DNA of 64,000 nucleotides from Gammaproteobacteria bacterium (GCA_024234995.1 JACKNF010000004.1:62001-126000); one strand, 5' to 3'. Numbered from the stretch's first letter, positions 1-9,859 are shown. Notes: a model not told the origin generated them from the sequence alone. A program made the numbers and translations.

Positions 1-387
1 CTGCACACTCCGGCAAAAGACGTCCGGTGTTAAAGCAGGTCCAAGATGTGCGCTTATTCCGCACCTGCTTCATTAAAAAGTGCGCGCGAACCCTACAGTT
101 GAAACCATAGGATGCCGGTAAACAGCTCCACTGGCCATCCATCTTGAGGAGATAGAACGTACCCGTTCAAGAGGCGCCGGCATCCATAGATAACCCGGCA
201 GCCTTCTCTGCTTAAACGGTCCCGACAAGGGTTCCATTCCGCTCGAAAAATCATCGGAAATTTCTTGGTATGCTATCTATTTAATGAACCGCCTTGTGAG
301 CACCTCATGAGCAGGCGCATCATGATAATGTGTGCCATGTGATTCCGAAGTCTTTATTTTTCCGTATCTTGAGCGAAGGAGATTCCT
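1..387. other. intergenic stretch without a recognisable gene
   Basis: No open frame with protein-like character was found on either strand. The last bases before 388 carry a clear Shine-Dalgarno (GAAGGAG) for the following acyl-CoA synthetase. I see no RNA gene or repeat here. Confidence 0.5.
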
Positions 388-1947
388 ATGGGATTCATTC
401 AAAATTATGACGATCTGCCCATGAATTGGGTGGGCGATTGGGCAGGACGCCGCGCCGCCTTGACACCCCAGCGGACCGCCTTGTATGACTCATTCACCCA
501 AAAGGCCTACACCTTTCAGGAAATGAACGACCGGGCTTGCCGGGTAGGGACCTATCTGACCGGTGCGTTGGGTTTGCGCAAAGGCGATGTCATCACACTG
601 ATCTGCCGCAACCGGATTGAATCCATTGATCTTTATCTAGCTTGTGGGAAATTGGGGATTATTTTGGCTCCGTTGAGCCAACGTCTGAAAAAACCGGAAC
701 TGGATGACCTGATGGCACGTCTCCAGCCCAGCGTCCTTTTTCACGAAAATCAATATGCTGAACTGGTCTCGACCGTATCGGTTCCCGCTTCGGTTCAAAC
801 GGTGATCAACATCGACGATGACCACAATCAATTTGAAAACGTCATCTTGAAGACCGATCCCCGAGAGATAAATATCCCGCTGACGATGAATGATCGTTGC
901 CTGTATGTCCATACCGGTGGTACGACGGCGGTGCCGAAAATTTGCATCGTGTCTTACCGGCAGATGGTCTGGAATTCATTCGATATTCTCGCCACCGGCC
1001 TCGCCGGATTCGGCAACAAGGTGCTCATCACCTTCCCGTTCTTTCATATCGGCGGCTGGAACACCTTTACGCCGCTGTTTCATGCAGGCATCACCAGCAT
1101 CTTGATGCGCGAATTCAATCCAGGCCTTATGCTGGAGCTGATCCATGAGGGACGCGTTGAAAATTTTGGGGCGGTGGAGGCGATGCTGCAATTCCTGATT
1201 GCTCATCCCAAATTTGCAGAAACCGATTTTTCTCAACTCAAGACGATCACCACCGCGGCCGCGCCTTGCTCAAAAGCGGTGATGCAAACCTTTTTGGATA
1301 AAGGCATACCGATTAGCCAGACATATGGGATGACGGAAGCTGGCCCCTCCAATTTTGCGTATATCCCCCGCTCCGATTCCATGGAAGAGTTACTCACAAA
1401 TGCGGCAAGCATCGGCACCTCGATGTTTCATTGTGATGCCAAGATTGTCGACCCGGAATCCGGGAATGAAACCAACCCCGGCGAAACCGGTGTGCTGCGT
1501 CTACGCAGCCCGCATAACTTTGACGGCTATCTCGATGATCCAGCGCGAACCGGGAAAGTTCTCGATCAAGAAGGTTGGATTGATACTGGAGACTTGGCTA
1601 TGAGGGAAGATGGATTGGTGTTTATCAAAGGACGGGCCGACAACATGTTCATCTCGGGTGGAGAAAATATCTCTCCGGAGGAAATCGAACAAACCTTAAT
1701 GAAACATCCCGCGGTCGCTGGGGCAATTTGCGCCGGCATTTCTGATCCAAAATGGGGCCAAGTCCCGGCCGCACTGGTGATGTTGCACGCAGGCAAAAGC
1801 GCTGTAGAAGCAGAACTCAAAGCCTTCTGCCGGGAGGGTTTGGCCGATTATAAGGTTCCCCAGCACATCCGGCCGGTGACCGAATTGCCGTTAACCGGCG
1901 CAGGCAAGCTGAACCGTCAAGCGGTCGTCACATTGTTTTCCGGTTAA
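388..1947 (+). CDS. AMP-dependent acyl-CoA synthetase (ANL superfamily)
   Basis: A 519-residue adenylate-forming enzyme that would activate a carboxylic acid with ATP and CoA. Visible motifs are the phosphate loop HTGGTTAVPK at about residues 175-184, QTYGMTE for adenine/acyl binding, DTGDL, the hinge KGRADNMFISGGENISPEEIE, and the C-terminal catalytic lysine K507 in LTGAGKLNR. The first loop glycine-rich segment is intact, so the enzyme should be active. The length is normal for the family. The start has a strong Shine-Dalgarno (GAAGGAGATTCCT). It stands alone and its 3' end overlaps the convergent hydrolase gene by 4 bases. The substrate cannot be read from the sequence; a medium-chain or aromatic/branched acid is plausible given the neighbouring acyl-CoA catabolism. 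Confidence 0.9.
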   Translation: MGFIQNYDDLPMNWVGDWAGRRAALTPQRTALYDSFTQKAYTFQEMNDRACRVGTYLTGALGLRKGDVITLICRNRIESIDLYLACGKLGIILAPLSQRLKKPELDDLMARLQPSVLFHENQYAELVSTVSVPASVQTVINIDDDHNQFENVILKTDPREINIPLTMNDRCLYVHTGGTTAVPKICIVSYRQMVWNSFDILATGLAGFGNKVLITFPFFHIGGWNTFTPLFHAGITSILMREFNPGLMLELIHEGRVENFGAVEAMLQFLIAHPKFAETDFSQLKTITTAAAPCSKAVMQTFLDKGIPISQTYGMTEAGPSNFAYIPRSDSMEELLTNAASIGTSMFHCDAKIVDPESGNETNPGETGVLRLRSPHNFDGYLDDPARTGKVLDQEGWIDTGDLAMREDGLVFIKGRADNMFISGGENISPEEIEQTLMKHPAVAGAICAGISDPKWGQVPAALVMLHAGKSAVEAELKAFCREGLADYKVPQHIRPVTELPLTGAGKLNRQAVVTLFSG

Positions 1948-3179
1948 TCCACCAGCGCTTGGTACACCAATTGCCGGAGTTGGGGACGCAGAGAATAGGT
2001 GCTGGAGGGGAATAACTGGGTGAAGAGCAAAACCGTGATCTCTTCGGCTGGATCGACCCAAAACGCGGTGCTGGCTGCCCCGCCCCAGGCGAACTCGCCC
2101 GGTGAGCATAGCACCTTATTAGCCACTGGATTGAGCATGACCGAGAAGCCCAGCCCGAAGCCGGTTCCATCGAAGGTCGTTTCGGCAAACAGCGGCCGGC
2201 CCAGCCTTTCCAGATCGGCCCCGCCGGGCAGATGGTTTTGCGCCATGTAACGCACAGTCCGCGGGCTCAGCAAGCGGACGCCGTCGAGCTCGCCGCCCCG
2301 CAGCAACATCTGCGCGAACCGGTGGTAGTCAGCAGCCGTGGACACCAATCCATCGCCGCCTGGGCAACAGCGGGGCTGCGGCCCGGCGAAGCGGTCCAAA
2401 GCGTCATTGCGCACCGCACGTCCGGTGTCCGGTTGCGGCGAATACAGGGCGGCCAGCCGCGCGCGATCTTCCCCGGTGACCCAGAAACGGGTATCGGTCA
2501 TCCCCAGCGGCTGGAAAATGCGCTCGGTGAAAAACCGGTCGAGAGTCAGCCCGGAAATGACCTCAATGACCCGGCCTAGAACATCACTCGCTACCGAGTA
2601 GTTCCACTCCGCACCGGGCTGGAAAAGCAGGGGCAGACCGGCCCATATGTCGCAGCAAGCCGCCAAATCCAGGTCTGGAGGCATCCCCCATTCAAAGCCT
2701 GCAGCCCGGTAGAGGGCGTCGACCGGATGGGTATGGTGAAAGCCATACGTGAGGCCGGCAGTATGCGTCAGCAGGTGCCAAATACGCACCGGCTCACGGA
2801 CAGGTTCAGTGACCGGTTTGAGCGCCGGTCCGCTACGGTACACCCGTATATCCGCAAAAGCCGGAATCCATCGGCTCACCGGGTCCTTCAGCTCAAACGC
2901 CCCTTGCTCATACAGCATCATCGCGGCCACTGCTGTAATAGGCTTGGTCATTGAGTAGATGCGGAACAAGGTGTCCGGCGTCAGCGGCGCCCGAGCCTCC
3001 ACATCCCGCCAGCCATACGTGCTCAGATGAACGATCTGGCCTGCCCGGCTGACCTCGATCAGCCAGCCTGGCAATCGCCCGTCATCGACATAGCGGGCAA
3101 AGTGCGCGTCGATACGCTGGAGCCGCGCTGCGTCGAACCCGGCTTCGCGGGCATCCACTTCCACGTTCAGTACCGTCAT
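1944..3179 (-). CDS. serine hydrolase of the beta-lactamase/EstB (class C-like) family
   Basis: A 411-residue protein with the penicillin-binding-protein fold. The nucleophile motif S76-M-T-K79 (SxxK) follows FRIY. Y194 in NYSVAS is the second catalytic motif, and a W-G-G motif near residue 358 replaces the KTG box. This pattern is typical of EstB-type carboxylesterases and DUF-type beta-lactamase-fold hydrolases rather than of resistance enzymes. No signal peptide is seen, so it is probably cytosolic. It is transcribed toward the acyl-CoA synthetase and could hydrolyse an ester to supply an acid for that enzyme, but this is inference. It is not recognised as an antibiotic-resistance gene. 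Confidence 0.85.
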   Translation of the reverse strand: MTVLNVEVDAREAGFDAARLQRIDAHFARYVDDGRLPGWLIEVSRAGQIVHLSTYGWRDVEARAPLTPDTLFRIYSMTKPITAVAAMMLYEQGAFELKDPVSRWIPAFADIRVYRSGPALKPVTEPVREPVRIWHLLTHTAGLTYGFHHTHPVDALYRAAGFEWGMPPDLDLAACCDIWAGLPLLFQPGAEWNYSVASDVLGRVIEVISGLTLDRFFTERIFQPLGMTDTRFWVTGEDRARLAALYSPQPDTGRAVRNDALDRFAGPQPRCCPGGDGLVSTAADYHRFAQMLLRGGELDGVRLLSPRTVRYMAQNHLPGGADLERLGRPLFAETTFDGTGFGLGFSVMLNPVANKVLCSPGEFAWGGAASTAFWVDPAEEITVLLFTQLFPSSTYSLRPQLRQLVYQALVD

Positions 3180-3227
3180 CGGTCATCATTCCCTCTAAAA
3201 TGGGCGTCACTGGCTTTGTCTGCAAGT

Positions 3228-5411
3228 TTAGAGGGTAAGGTCGAGAGTAATCAAAACATTCTTGTAGGCAGGCGTATGCGATTGCGGATCAATGTCGCGG
3301 CCGACCAGCTCATTCGCTTCGGGATAGTACATCAGCGCATTACCGGCTTTGATCGATTCGAAGGGGATGACCCGGATGCCTGCCAGTGAGCCGGTCAAAC
3401 TGCGCACGGTCACCCGCTGGTTTGCCTCGATCCGATACTTCCGCATATCCTCCGGATGCAAGAGAATCACATCACGCCCAGCGACACCCCGGTATAGATC
3501 ATGTTCCTCATACACCACGGTGTTGAACTGGCCCTCGCTGCGGACGGTCATCAGCCGGAGAGTGCCGTCTCCGCCGCGGGGCGGTGGCATGTCATGGATA
3601 TGCAGCTGCGCCCGCCCATCCGCCGTAGCAAATCGCGGGGTACGAAAAAGCCGTCCCTCAAGATGAAATTCCTCCCGCGTTGCGTCAATCGCAGCCATTT
3701 TCTCAAAACCGGGGATAGCCGCCGCAATCGCTTCCCGAATGCGCCCTGTATTCACCATCGCCTGCCAATCAAACGGCTGTTTGGCATCGCGCAGGACACC
3801 TGCTGCGAGTGTCGCAATCACCTGCACTTCACTGCGCGGGCCTGTGTGCCGGGCTGGGCCGCCGTCGCTCAGACGAACGTAGTTAAACATCGATTCCTGA
3901 GTGGTCGGCTGCGGCTCCTCATCACGAGCAAGGACAGGGAGAATCAAGGTCTCCTGAGCCAACCCGCGAACGTGGCCGGTGTTGAGCTTGGTGCTAAGGT
4001 AAACGAGCAAATCGAGTTGAGCCAACGCATCGCGGGTAAACGCCGCGTCGGGGGAAGCACCGTAGAGATTGCCGCCGAGACAAAGCGCAGCACGCATCCG
4101 GCCATTCTGAGCCGCTTCGAGACACGCCAAAGTGTCAAGCCCCGGTGCCGTTGGCAAGGAAAAGCCCCATTGGGATTCCAGCCGTTCGACAATGGCCTCC
4201 TTCAGCTTTGGAGTCACGCCGATCGATCCCATTCCCTGGACGTTGGAATGACCACGGATCGGGAGCAAGCCGGCATGGGGGCGGCCCACCATGCCTCGCA
4301 TCAACGCAAGATTGGCGATCGCCTGAACATTCTCGACGCCGTGCTGATGATGCGTGATACCCATGGTCCAGGCGAAAACCACCTTTCGGCCGGCGGCGTA
4401 GACCTGGGCAGCACGATGAATTTGCTCCTGGGCCACCCCGCTCCGGGCACAGAGTTCCGGCCAGGAGAGGCGGCGTAGCTGGGCGCGTAGCACAGGCCAG
4501 CCATTGCAATGGTCATTCAAGAACGCTTCGTCGCTCGCGCCGATTTCGTCGATACGTTTAGCAATGCCGGTCAAGAGCGCTAGATCACCGCCGATATCAG
4601 GCTGTAAATACAGACTGGCAACCTCGGTTCCGAACAGCAGGCTTCGCAGCTTGTTGGGTGCGCTGAAATTCACCAGTCCGGTTTCAATCACGGGATTGAT
4701 GACCACCACTTGGCCACCACGCTGGCGCGTGTGCATAAGCACATGCATCAACCGGGGGTGATTGCTTGCGGGATTACCGCCGATGATAAAGATTACGTCA
4801 GCGTGCTGAAGGTCGTCGAGGGTAAGGGTCGCCGTCCCGCTGCCGGTAACACTGGTCAGACCGGCTCCGCTGGCCTGATGGCAGTAATAGCTGACGTTAT
4901 TCACATGGTTGCTGCCGTAGAGCCGGGCGAACAATTGCAGCAGAAAACTGGCCTCGTTGGAGCTGCGGCCACTGAAATACCAGAACGTTTCCAGCGGCGG
5001 GATCGCGCGGAGTTTTGCAATGATCCGGTCAAACGCCTCTGTCCAGGTAACCGGTTGAAAATGCGTGGCTCCTGGGCGCAGCAGCACCGGTTGCACCAAG
5101 CGGCCGCTGTGCTCCAGTGAATGTGATGTCTGGGATTGGAGACCGGCAACGGCGTGCCTGGACCAGAATTCAGCGGGAATCGCGCCTTGCAAATCGCCTG
5201 CCATCGCCTGCAACGATTTGATACAGACCTGCGGGAATTGACCCGCTTCATTCACCATTCCGCCCTTCTGGCCACCCATGCCAAGGGCGCAGCTCTTGCA
5301 AGTATTTTTGCTGCGCATTGCGCGGTAGAGCCGCAATGGCCCCGCCTGACAGGCTTTTTGCCAGACATACTGGACAGCCGGCCAGCCCCCACCGGATTTC
5401 ACTCGCTTCAT
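3228..5411 (-). CDS. FdhF/YdeP-family molybdopterin oxidoreductase alpha subunit
   Basis: About 727 residues, counted from the ATG at 5411, which has GGATGAGG just upstream; a TTG at 5426 is in frame but less likely. The sequence matches the YdeP-type branch of the bis-MGD oxidoreductases: an N-terminal N-T-C-x2-C-A-L-G-M-G-G-Q element, the FSGRSSNEASFLLQ and YYCHQASGAGL segments of the cofactor-binding domain, GGNPASNHPR, RGHSNVQGMGSIG, and a C-terminal molydop-binding domain (EHDLYRGVAGRDVI). It lacks the four-cysteine FeS motif of true formate dehydrogenase alpha subunits. No electron-transfer partner subunit or FdhD gene is adjacent. E. coli YdeP has been linked to acid tolerance; the substrate is unknown. 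It lies 165 bases downstream of livF and may be a separate unit. Confidence 0.85.
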   Translation of the reverse strand: MKRVKSGGGWPAVQYVWQKACQAGPLRLYRAMRSKNTCKSCALGMGGQKGGMVNEAGQFPQVCIKSLQAMAGDLQGAIPAEFWSRHAVAGLQSQTSHSLEHSGRLVQPVLLRPGATHFQPVTWTEAFDRIIAKLRAIPPLETFWYFSGRSSNEASFLLQLFARLYGSNHVNNVSYYCHQASGAGLTSVTGSGTATLTLDDLQHADVIFIIGGNPASNHPRLMHVLMHTRQRGGQVVVINPVIETGLVNFSAPNKLRSLLFGTEVASLYLQPDIGGDLALLTGIAKRIDEIGASDEAFLNDHCNGWPVLRAQLRRLSWPELCARSGVAQEQIHRAAQVYAAGRKVVFAWTMGITHHQHGVENVQAIANLALMRGMVGRPHAGLLPIRGHSNVQGMGSIGVTPKLKEAIVERLESQWGFSLPTAPGLDTLACLEAAQNGRMRAALCLGGNLYGASPDAAFTRDALAQLDLLVYLSTKLNTGHVRGLAQETLILPVLARDEEPQPTTQESMFNYVRLSDGGPARHTGPRSEVQVIATLAAGVLRDAKQPFDWQAMVNTGRIREAIAAAIPGFEKMAAIDATREEFHLEGRLFRTPRFATADGRAQLHIHDMPPPRGGDGTLRLMTVRSEGQFNTVVYEEHDLYRGVAGRDVILLHPEDMRKYRIEANQRVTVRSLTGSLAGIRVIPFESIKAGNALMYYPEANELVGRDIDPQSHTPAYKNVLITLDLTL

Positions 5412-5575
5412 AAACCTCATCCTCAATGCGTCACATTTCTAATTGGTTCAATCTGCATCGGTGGTTAAGCAAAGAGATGAAATGCTCCCACAAACTTCAG
5501 AAACCATGATCAAGATCACTAAGATCAGAGTCATGCCCAATGACTTAGCAGCATGACGGTTTTTTAAACCGCTTT

Positions 5576-6409
5576 TCAGGAAAGCCAGCGCTTTCGGCGC
5601 CGGTAATGCTTGATGTCCTTGAAGGATTTACGCCCGGAAGAAGAGATGCCCAGGTAGAATTCCTTGACATCCTCATTAGTGCGCAGATTCCCGGCATCGC
5701 CTTCCATTACCACCCGGCCATTTTCCAGAATGTAGCCGAAATTAGCATAGCGCAGCGCCATCATGGTGTTCTGCTCAGCCAAGAGGAAGCTGACGTTCTC
5801 TTGGCTGTTCAAATTCTTCACAATTTCAAAGATTTCCTCAACGATTTGTGGCGCTAGGCCCATGGATGGCTCATCAAGCAGGATCATTTCCGGCTTAGCC
5901 ATCAACGCACGGCCAATGACGCACATCTGCTGTTCCCCTCCCGAGGTGTAGCCCGCTTGTGAGCTACGCCGGGTCTTAAGGCGCGGAAAGTAATGGTAAA
6001 CTTTCTCTAGGCTTTCTTTCAGCTCACGCCGGGAAATCGAGCGGGTATAAGCACCCGTCAGCAGATTTTCTTCAATGGTCAGATGGCCAAAGCAGTGACG
6101 TCCTTCCATGACCTGGATGACACCGCGCTTGACCAGTTCATTAGGTGAAAGCTGGTCGACCCGTTGAGATTTGAATTCAACCGACCCTTTCGTAACATCG
6201 CCGCGCTCGGCATGCAACAGATTGGAAATAGCTTTCAAGGTCGTCGTTTTTCCCGCTCCGTTGGCCCCCAGCAAAGCAACAATGTGGCCTTTAGGCACGC
6301 TGAGGGATACTCCCTTGAGCACCAGGATCACATGATCGTAAATGACTTCGATATTGTTGATGATCAAATAACTATCAGCCGCTGAAGCGGCGACGGCAGA
6401 GGCAGCCAT
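5576..6409 (-). CDS. livF: HAAT-family ABC transporter ATP-binding protein LivF
   Basis: A 277-residue ABC ATPase with Walker A GANGAGKTT at about residue 48, the signature SGGEQQM, Walker B ILLDEPSMGLAP and the H-loop region LLAEQN. It is the second nucleotide-binding subunit of the branched-chain amino acid/amide (HAAT) uptake system encoded by the genes just upstream. It is slightly longer than a standard LivF (about 235 residues) because of an alanine-rich N-terminal extension and a basic C-terminal tail (YRRRKRW). It is the last gene of the run ligase-livG-livH-livM-livK-livF. The pairing of this transporter with a ligase suggests that the imported compound is a carboxylic acid rather than an amino acid. 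Confidence 0.92.
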   Translation of the reverse strand: MAASAVAASAADSYLIINNIEVIYDHVILVLKGVSLSVPKGHIVALLGANGAGKTTTLKAISNLLHAERGDVTKGSVEFKSQRVDQLSPNELVKRGVIQVMEGRHCFGHLTIEENLLTGAYTRSISRRELKESLEKVYHYFPRLKTRRSSQAGYTSGGEQQMCVIGRALMAKPEMILLDEPSMGLAPQIVEEIFEIVKNLNSQENVSFLLAEQNTMMALRYANFGYILENGRVVMEGDAGNLRTNEDVKEFYLGISSSGRKSFKDIKHYRRRKRWLS

Positions 6410-6458
6410 AGGCAGTTATCCAGTTGCGGCGGAGCGCCCGCAGGCGCCCCAGATTGCA

Positions 6459-7778
6459 TTACATTTCTTTTGCGCAGTCACGCGGGGTCATGCCTTTTTC
6501 CTTGGCGTATTGTTCGGCGGACGCCTTGAACAATGGATGGATCAATCCCTTGTTCCCTTCGATCCAGCCGGAAACCACAACCCACTGCGTGCCGTCCCAC
6601 TGCTGGATCTTGATCTTGCCCGAACCTTCGTGGTTGTCGCAGGATGTCTTAATTTCCGGCAGCAGATTGGTGGCGCCGATTTCTTTCAGACGAGCGTCAG
6701 AGATGTCCAGGTTTTCCATGCCCCAGCGTACTTGTTCACCTGTCATAGCCTTTCCCTTGCCATATTTTTCCTGGGCTTTGCGTATCGCTTCAATTGACAG
6801 AACAGCGGCGGAAACGCCACGGTTATAGAGGATGGTGCCGATCTTGGAGGTGTTCCCCAGATTACCTTGGCCGGCGCCATAGACCACCTTTTCGATATCG
6901 GCGATGAGGGGCACGTCCTTACCGGCTACATTCCAGGTTGCGGACATATACCCTTTGGCAGCGTCACCCGCCGGCACAGTATCTTCCTCGGAGCCGGCCC
7001 ACCAAGAGCCAACGATCTTATCCCGCGAGAAACCGATCTTCTGGGCAGCCTTAATAGCAGTCTGATTCATGACGCCCCAGCCCCAAAAAACCACGTAATC
7101 CGGGTTTTCCTGGCGGATTTTCAGCCACTGCGCACCTTGCTCGTTACCCGGATGCGCCACTGGAATCACCGTCAATTCAAACTTATTCAGCTTGGCTTCT
7201 TCTTGCAGAGCGACGATGGGTTCCTTGCCATAAGCCGAGTCGTGGTAGAGAAAAACGATCTTTTTTCCTTCCAGATGGCCTTTTTCCTTTTCCTTGAGGA
7301 ACCGGATGATGGCAGAAGCCTGCATCTGGTACGTTGTGACCAGCGGGAAGGCGTAGGGGAACACCGAACCGTCTACCGCATCGGTGCGGCCATAACCCAC
7401 CATAGCCATCGGGATTTTGTCGGCCACGGTTTTGTCAATCAGCGCATAGGAAATACCGGTGGACATCGGGTGAATCGGGCCAGTGGATATTGCGGCCTTG
7501 TCTTTCATGCGCTCATAGCACTCGATACCCTTGGCGTTATTGTATTCAGTTTCGCACTCCTCCCAGGTGATTTTGACACCGTTGATACCGTTTTCCTTGA
7601 GGTTGACGTAACTGAGGTAATCAACGAAACCGCCAAAGAACGACTGGCCATTCGCGCCATAGGGACCAATACGGTACGACAAGACAGGAAAAAACTGTTC
7701 TTCAGCAGCAAGCGCGGCTTGCGATAACAGGGCAATAGAAACGGCGGCCGTCAGTGCGGACATGCGATGCTTGAACAT
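6459..7778 (-). CDS. livK: periplasmic substrate-binding protein of the Liv/HAAT transporter
   Basis: 439 residues from the ATG at 7778, preceded by a strong GGAGGAGA ribosome site. The frame remains open upstream into livM, but that part is antisense-like and not protein. A typical signal peptide (KHRM, then a hydrophobic core ending ALAA) exports it. The body is a type I periplasmic binding protein (Peripla_BP_6), with the characteristic early SYRIGPYGANG segment, FLYHDSAYGKEP and PDYVVFWGWG. The very similar proteins in ligase-linked HAAT clusters are longer than E. coli LivK (about 370 residues), as here. It supplies ligand to LivH/LivM. A short direct repeat sits in its leader. Confidence 0.9.
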   Translation of the reverse strand: MFKHRMSALTAAVSIALLSQAALAAEEQFFPVLSYRIGPYGANGQSFFGGFVDYLSYVNLKENGINGVKITWEECETEYNNAKGIECYERMKDKAAISTGPIHPMSTGISYALIDKTVADKIPMAMVGYGRTDAVDGSVFPYAFPLVTTYQMQASAIIRFLKEKEKGHLEGKKIVFLYHDSAYGKEPIVALQEEAKLNKFELTVIPVAHPGNEQGAQWLKIRQENPDYVVFWGWGVMNQTAIKAAQKIGFSRDKIVGSWWAGSEEDTVPAGDAAKGYMSATWNVAGKDVPLIADIEKVVYGAGQGNLGNTSKIGTILYNRGVSAAVLSIEAIRKAQEKYGKGKAMTGEQVRWGMENLDISDARLKEIGATNLLPEIKTSCDNHEGSGKIKIQQWDGTQWVVVSGWIEGNKGLIHPLFKASAEQYAKEKGMTPRDCAKEM

Positions 7779-7797
7779 AATGCTGTCTCCTCCAATG

Positions 7798-7829
7798 TAG
7801 TTCTGTACTTCTATAGTTCTGTACTTCTG
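7798..7829. repeat. two tandem 16-base repeats in the livK leader
   Basis: The 15-base core TAGTTCTGTACTTCT occurs at 7798-7812 and again at 7814-7828, giving a 16-base period, and a degenerate third partial copy (CGTTCTA) follows. The repeats lie 20-50 bases upstream of the livK start codon on its own strand, between livM and livK. Confidence 0.8.
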
Positions 7830-7855
7830 TCGTTCTATTATCAAAAAAACCGCCC

Positions 7856-8932
7856 CTAGTGGGGGAATGGCCACAAACGCAACTTCTCCTTGGTGATTTG
7901 CCACAAGCGGGCCAAGCCGTGTGGCTCGACGATTAGAAAGAACATGATCAAAGCCCCGAATACCAGAACCTGGATATGCGAGACTGTTGCGCTGGAGAAA
8001 GGCAGACCGAGCAAGCGGGCCGCCCAAGGCAAGGCGATATCGAGAAAAACCGGCAGCAATAGAATGAAGGCGGCACCGAGAAAGCTGCCCAGGATCGAGC
8101 CGACTCCGCCAATAATGATCATGAACAGAATGCGGAACGACATATCCAGCGAAAAGCCGTCCGGTTCCACCGATCCTAGATAGCAAAAGGCGTAGAGCGC
8201 GCCCGCCACACCGCAGTAGAACGAGCTCACGGCAAAAGCCAGCAGCTTGACCGGCATCAGGCGAATGCCGATCACCGAAGCGGCCACGTCCATATCGCGC
8301 ACCGCCATCCAGGCACGGCCCGTGGATGAACGCACCATATTTTTGGCGGCCAGCGCCATGACAGCGACAATGGTCAGCACCAGCAAATACTTCTCCTGGG
8401 GGGACGTGAATGCATGACCGAAGATGATAAGCGGCTGAGTGGAAATCACCCCTGATGAGGAATAGTTGGATAACCAGGGAAATTTGGTCAGGCACCAGAC
8501 AATGAAGAATTGCGCGGCCAGTGTCGCCACCGCCAAGTAAAACCCTTTGATCCACAAACTCGGCAGCCCGAACAGAATGCCGATCCCGGCTGCCGTCAGC
8601 CCAGCGCAGACAAAACTTACCAGAATCGGGATACCGTCGATCCGCAACTGGAAGTTGTAGGCGGCATAGGCCCCCACTGCCATGAAAGCAGCCGAGCCCA
8701 GGGACAACTGGCCAGCGTAGCCCGTCAGAATATTTAAACCGAGAGCAGCGAGGGAAAAAATGAGAAAGGGGATCAAAATGGCCGAGAACCAGTAATCCCC
8801 CGCAACCCCCGGAATGACCAGAAAAACCACCGCAAGCAGGATCAAGATGCCTATGCGATCCTGGCGGATGGGGAACAGTTGCTGATCAGCGGCATAACTG
8901 GTCTTAAATTGACCGGCTTCGCGGTAAAGCAT
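7856..8932 (-). CDS. livM: HAAT ABC transporter permease LivM
   Basis: A 358-residue polytopic membrane protein with about ten hydrophobic segments. It has the LivM landmarks GLNILTGYAGQLSLGSAAFMAVGAY, the cytoplasmic EAA-like loop GRAWMAVRDMDVAASVIGI, and LFMIIIGGVGSILGSFLGA near the C-terminus. It pairs with LivH to form the inner-membrane channel. The start is preceded by GGAGAAAAACC, a good ribosome site, and the gene follows livH by 12 bases, which indicates co-transcription. Confidence 0.93.
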   Translation of the reverse strand: MLYREAGQFKTSYAADQQLFPIRQDRIGILILLAVVFLVIPGVAGDYWFSAILIPFLIFSLAALGLNILTGYAGQLSLGSAAFMAVGAYAAYNFQLRIDGIPILVSFVCAGLTAAGIGILFGLPSLWIKGFYLAVATLAAQFFIVWCLTKFPWLSNYSSSGVISTQPLIIFGHAFTSPQEKYLLVLTIVAVMALAAKNMVRSSTGRAWMAVRDMDVAASVIGIRLMPVKLLAFAVSSFYCGVAGALYAFCYLGSVEPDGFSLDMSFRILFMIIIGGVGSILGSFLGAAFILLLPVFLDIALPWAARLLGLPFSSATVSHIQVLVFGALIMFFLIVEPHGLARLWQITKEKLRLWPFPH

Positions 8933-8944
8933 CGGTTTTTCTCC

Positions 8945-9859
8945 TTATACCCGGTCGATGTGTTTCTCACCGAAGAGACCTTCGGGGCGAACCAGGAGAA
9001 AGAACAGAGCAAGGACGTAGGGAAACCAGCCTTCGATACCGCCGAAATTGCCGCCGAACATGGATTCCATGACCGGCGGCAGGTAAATCTCCGCTAGTTT
9101 TTCTGAAGCGCCGATGATCAAGCCGCCGGCAATGGCACCCGGTACGGAGGTGAAGCCCCCGATGATCAGCACCGGCAGCGCCTTGAGCGCGGTGAAGGTC
9201 AGCGCGAACTGCACACCATTGCGAGCGCCCCACATCAAGCCAGCGACCAAGGCAGCAAAGCCAGCAATGCCCCACACGATGGCCCAAATATGCTGTAACG
9301 GGATACCGATGGATAGCGCCGCCTGGTGATCGTCCGCCACGGCCCGCAAGGCTCGACCGGTCCGGGTGTACTGAAAAAACAGCGCCAGCGCCGTCACCAG
9401 CAAAGCGGCCACCCCGGCCGCGACCAAGTCGAACTTAGAAATCACCATGTCCCACGCATCGAGAATGACCGCGATTGGCTCATCGACGATGCCGAGATCC
9501 AAGGCGCGCGGCTCGCTGCCGAATACGATCGGCGCCAAGCCCTCGATGAAGAACGCCAGACCGATGGTCGCCATGAACAAGGTGATGGGGGGCTGATTGA
9601 CCAGTTTGCGCAGAACAAATTTTTCAGTGGCGATACCAAATAGCGTCATGATGACGAAGGCGAGGATAATCGCCAGCCATAACGGCGCGCCCTTCTCCAT
9701 ACAACCCGCCACCGACAGCGCCGCGAGATACACCATCGCCCCTTGTGCAAAGTTGAAAACGCCAGAGGCTTTGTAAATCAATACAAAGCCCAGGGCCACC
9801 AGCGCATACATCACGCCGGACAGCAGACCGCTGATCAGCACTTCCAGAAAAAATTGCAT
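8945..9859 (-). CDS. livH: HAAT ABC transporter permease LivH
   Basis: A 304-residue inner-membrane permease. The family signatures are SGVMYALVALGFVLIYKASGVFNFAQGAM at the N-terminus, the coupling loop RALRAVADDHQAALSIGIP, and KALPVLIIGGFTSVPGAIAGG near the end. Eight or so hydrophobic segments are visible. It lies between livG (17 bases upstream) and livM (12 bases downstream) and has a GAGG ribosome site. Its role is to form the translocation path with LivM. Confidence 0.93.
   Translation of the reverse strand: MQFFLEVLISGLLSGVMYALVALGFVLIYKASGVFNFAQGAMVYLAALSVAGCMEKGAPLWLAIILAFVIMTLFGIATEKFVLRKLVNQPPITLFMATIGLAFFIEGLAPIVFGSEPRALDLGIVDEPIAVILDAWDMVISKFDLVAAGVAALLVTALALFFQYTRTGRALRAVADDHQAALSIGIPLQHIWAIVWGIAGFAALVAGLMWGARNGVQFALTFTALKALPVLIIGGFTSVPGAIAGGLIIGASEKLAEIYLPPVMESMFGGNFGGIEGWFPYVLALFFLLVRPEGLFGEKHIDRV

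Noticed and set aside
1944..3179. Antibiotic-resistance beta-lactamase
   Set aside because: The motifs and lack of a signal peptide point to an EstB-type esterase.
3501..4478. 325-codon open frame on the plus strand
   Set aside because: Antisense shadow of the molybdopterin oxidoreductase gene, without recognisable domains.
7779..8555. N-terminal extension of the livK frame into livM
   Set aside because: The signal peptide and GGAGGAGA ribosome site place the start at 7778; the extension is livM read in another frame.
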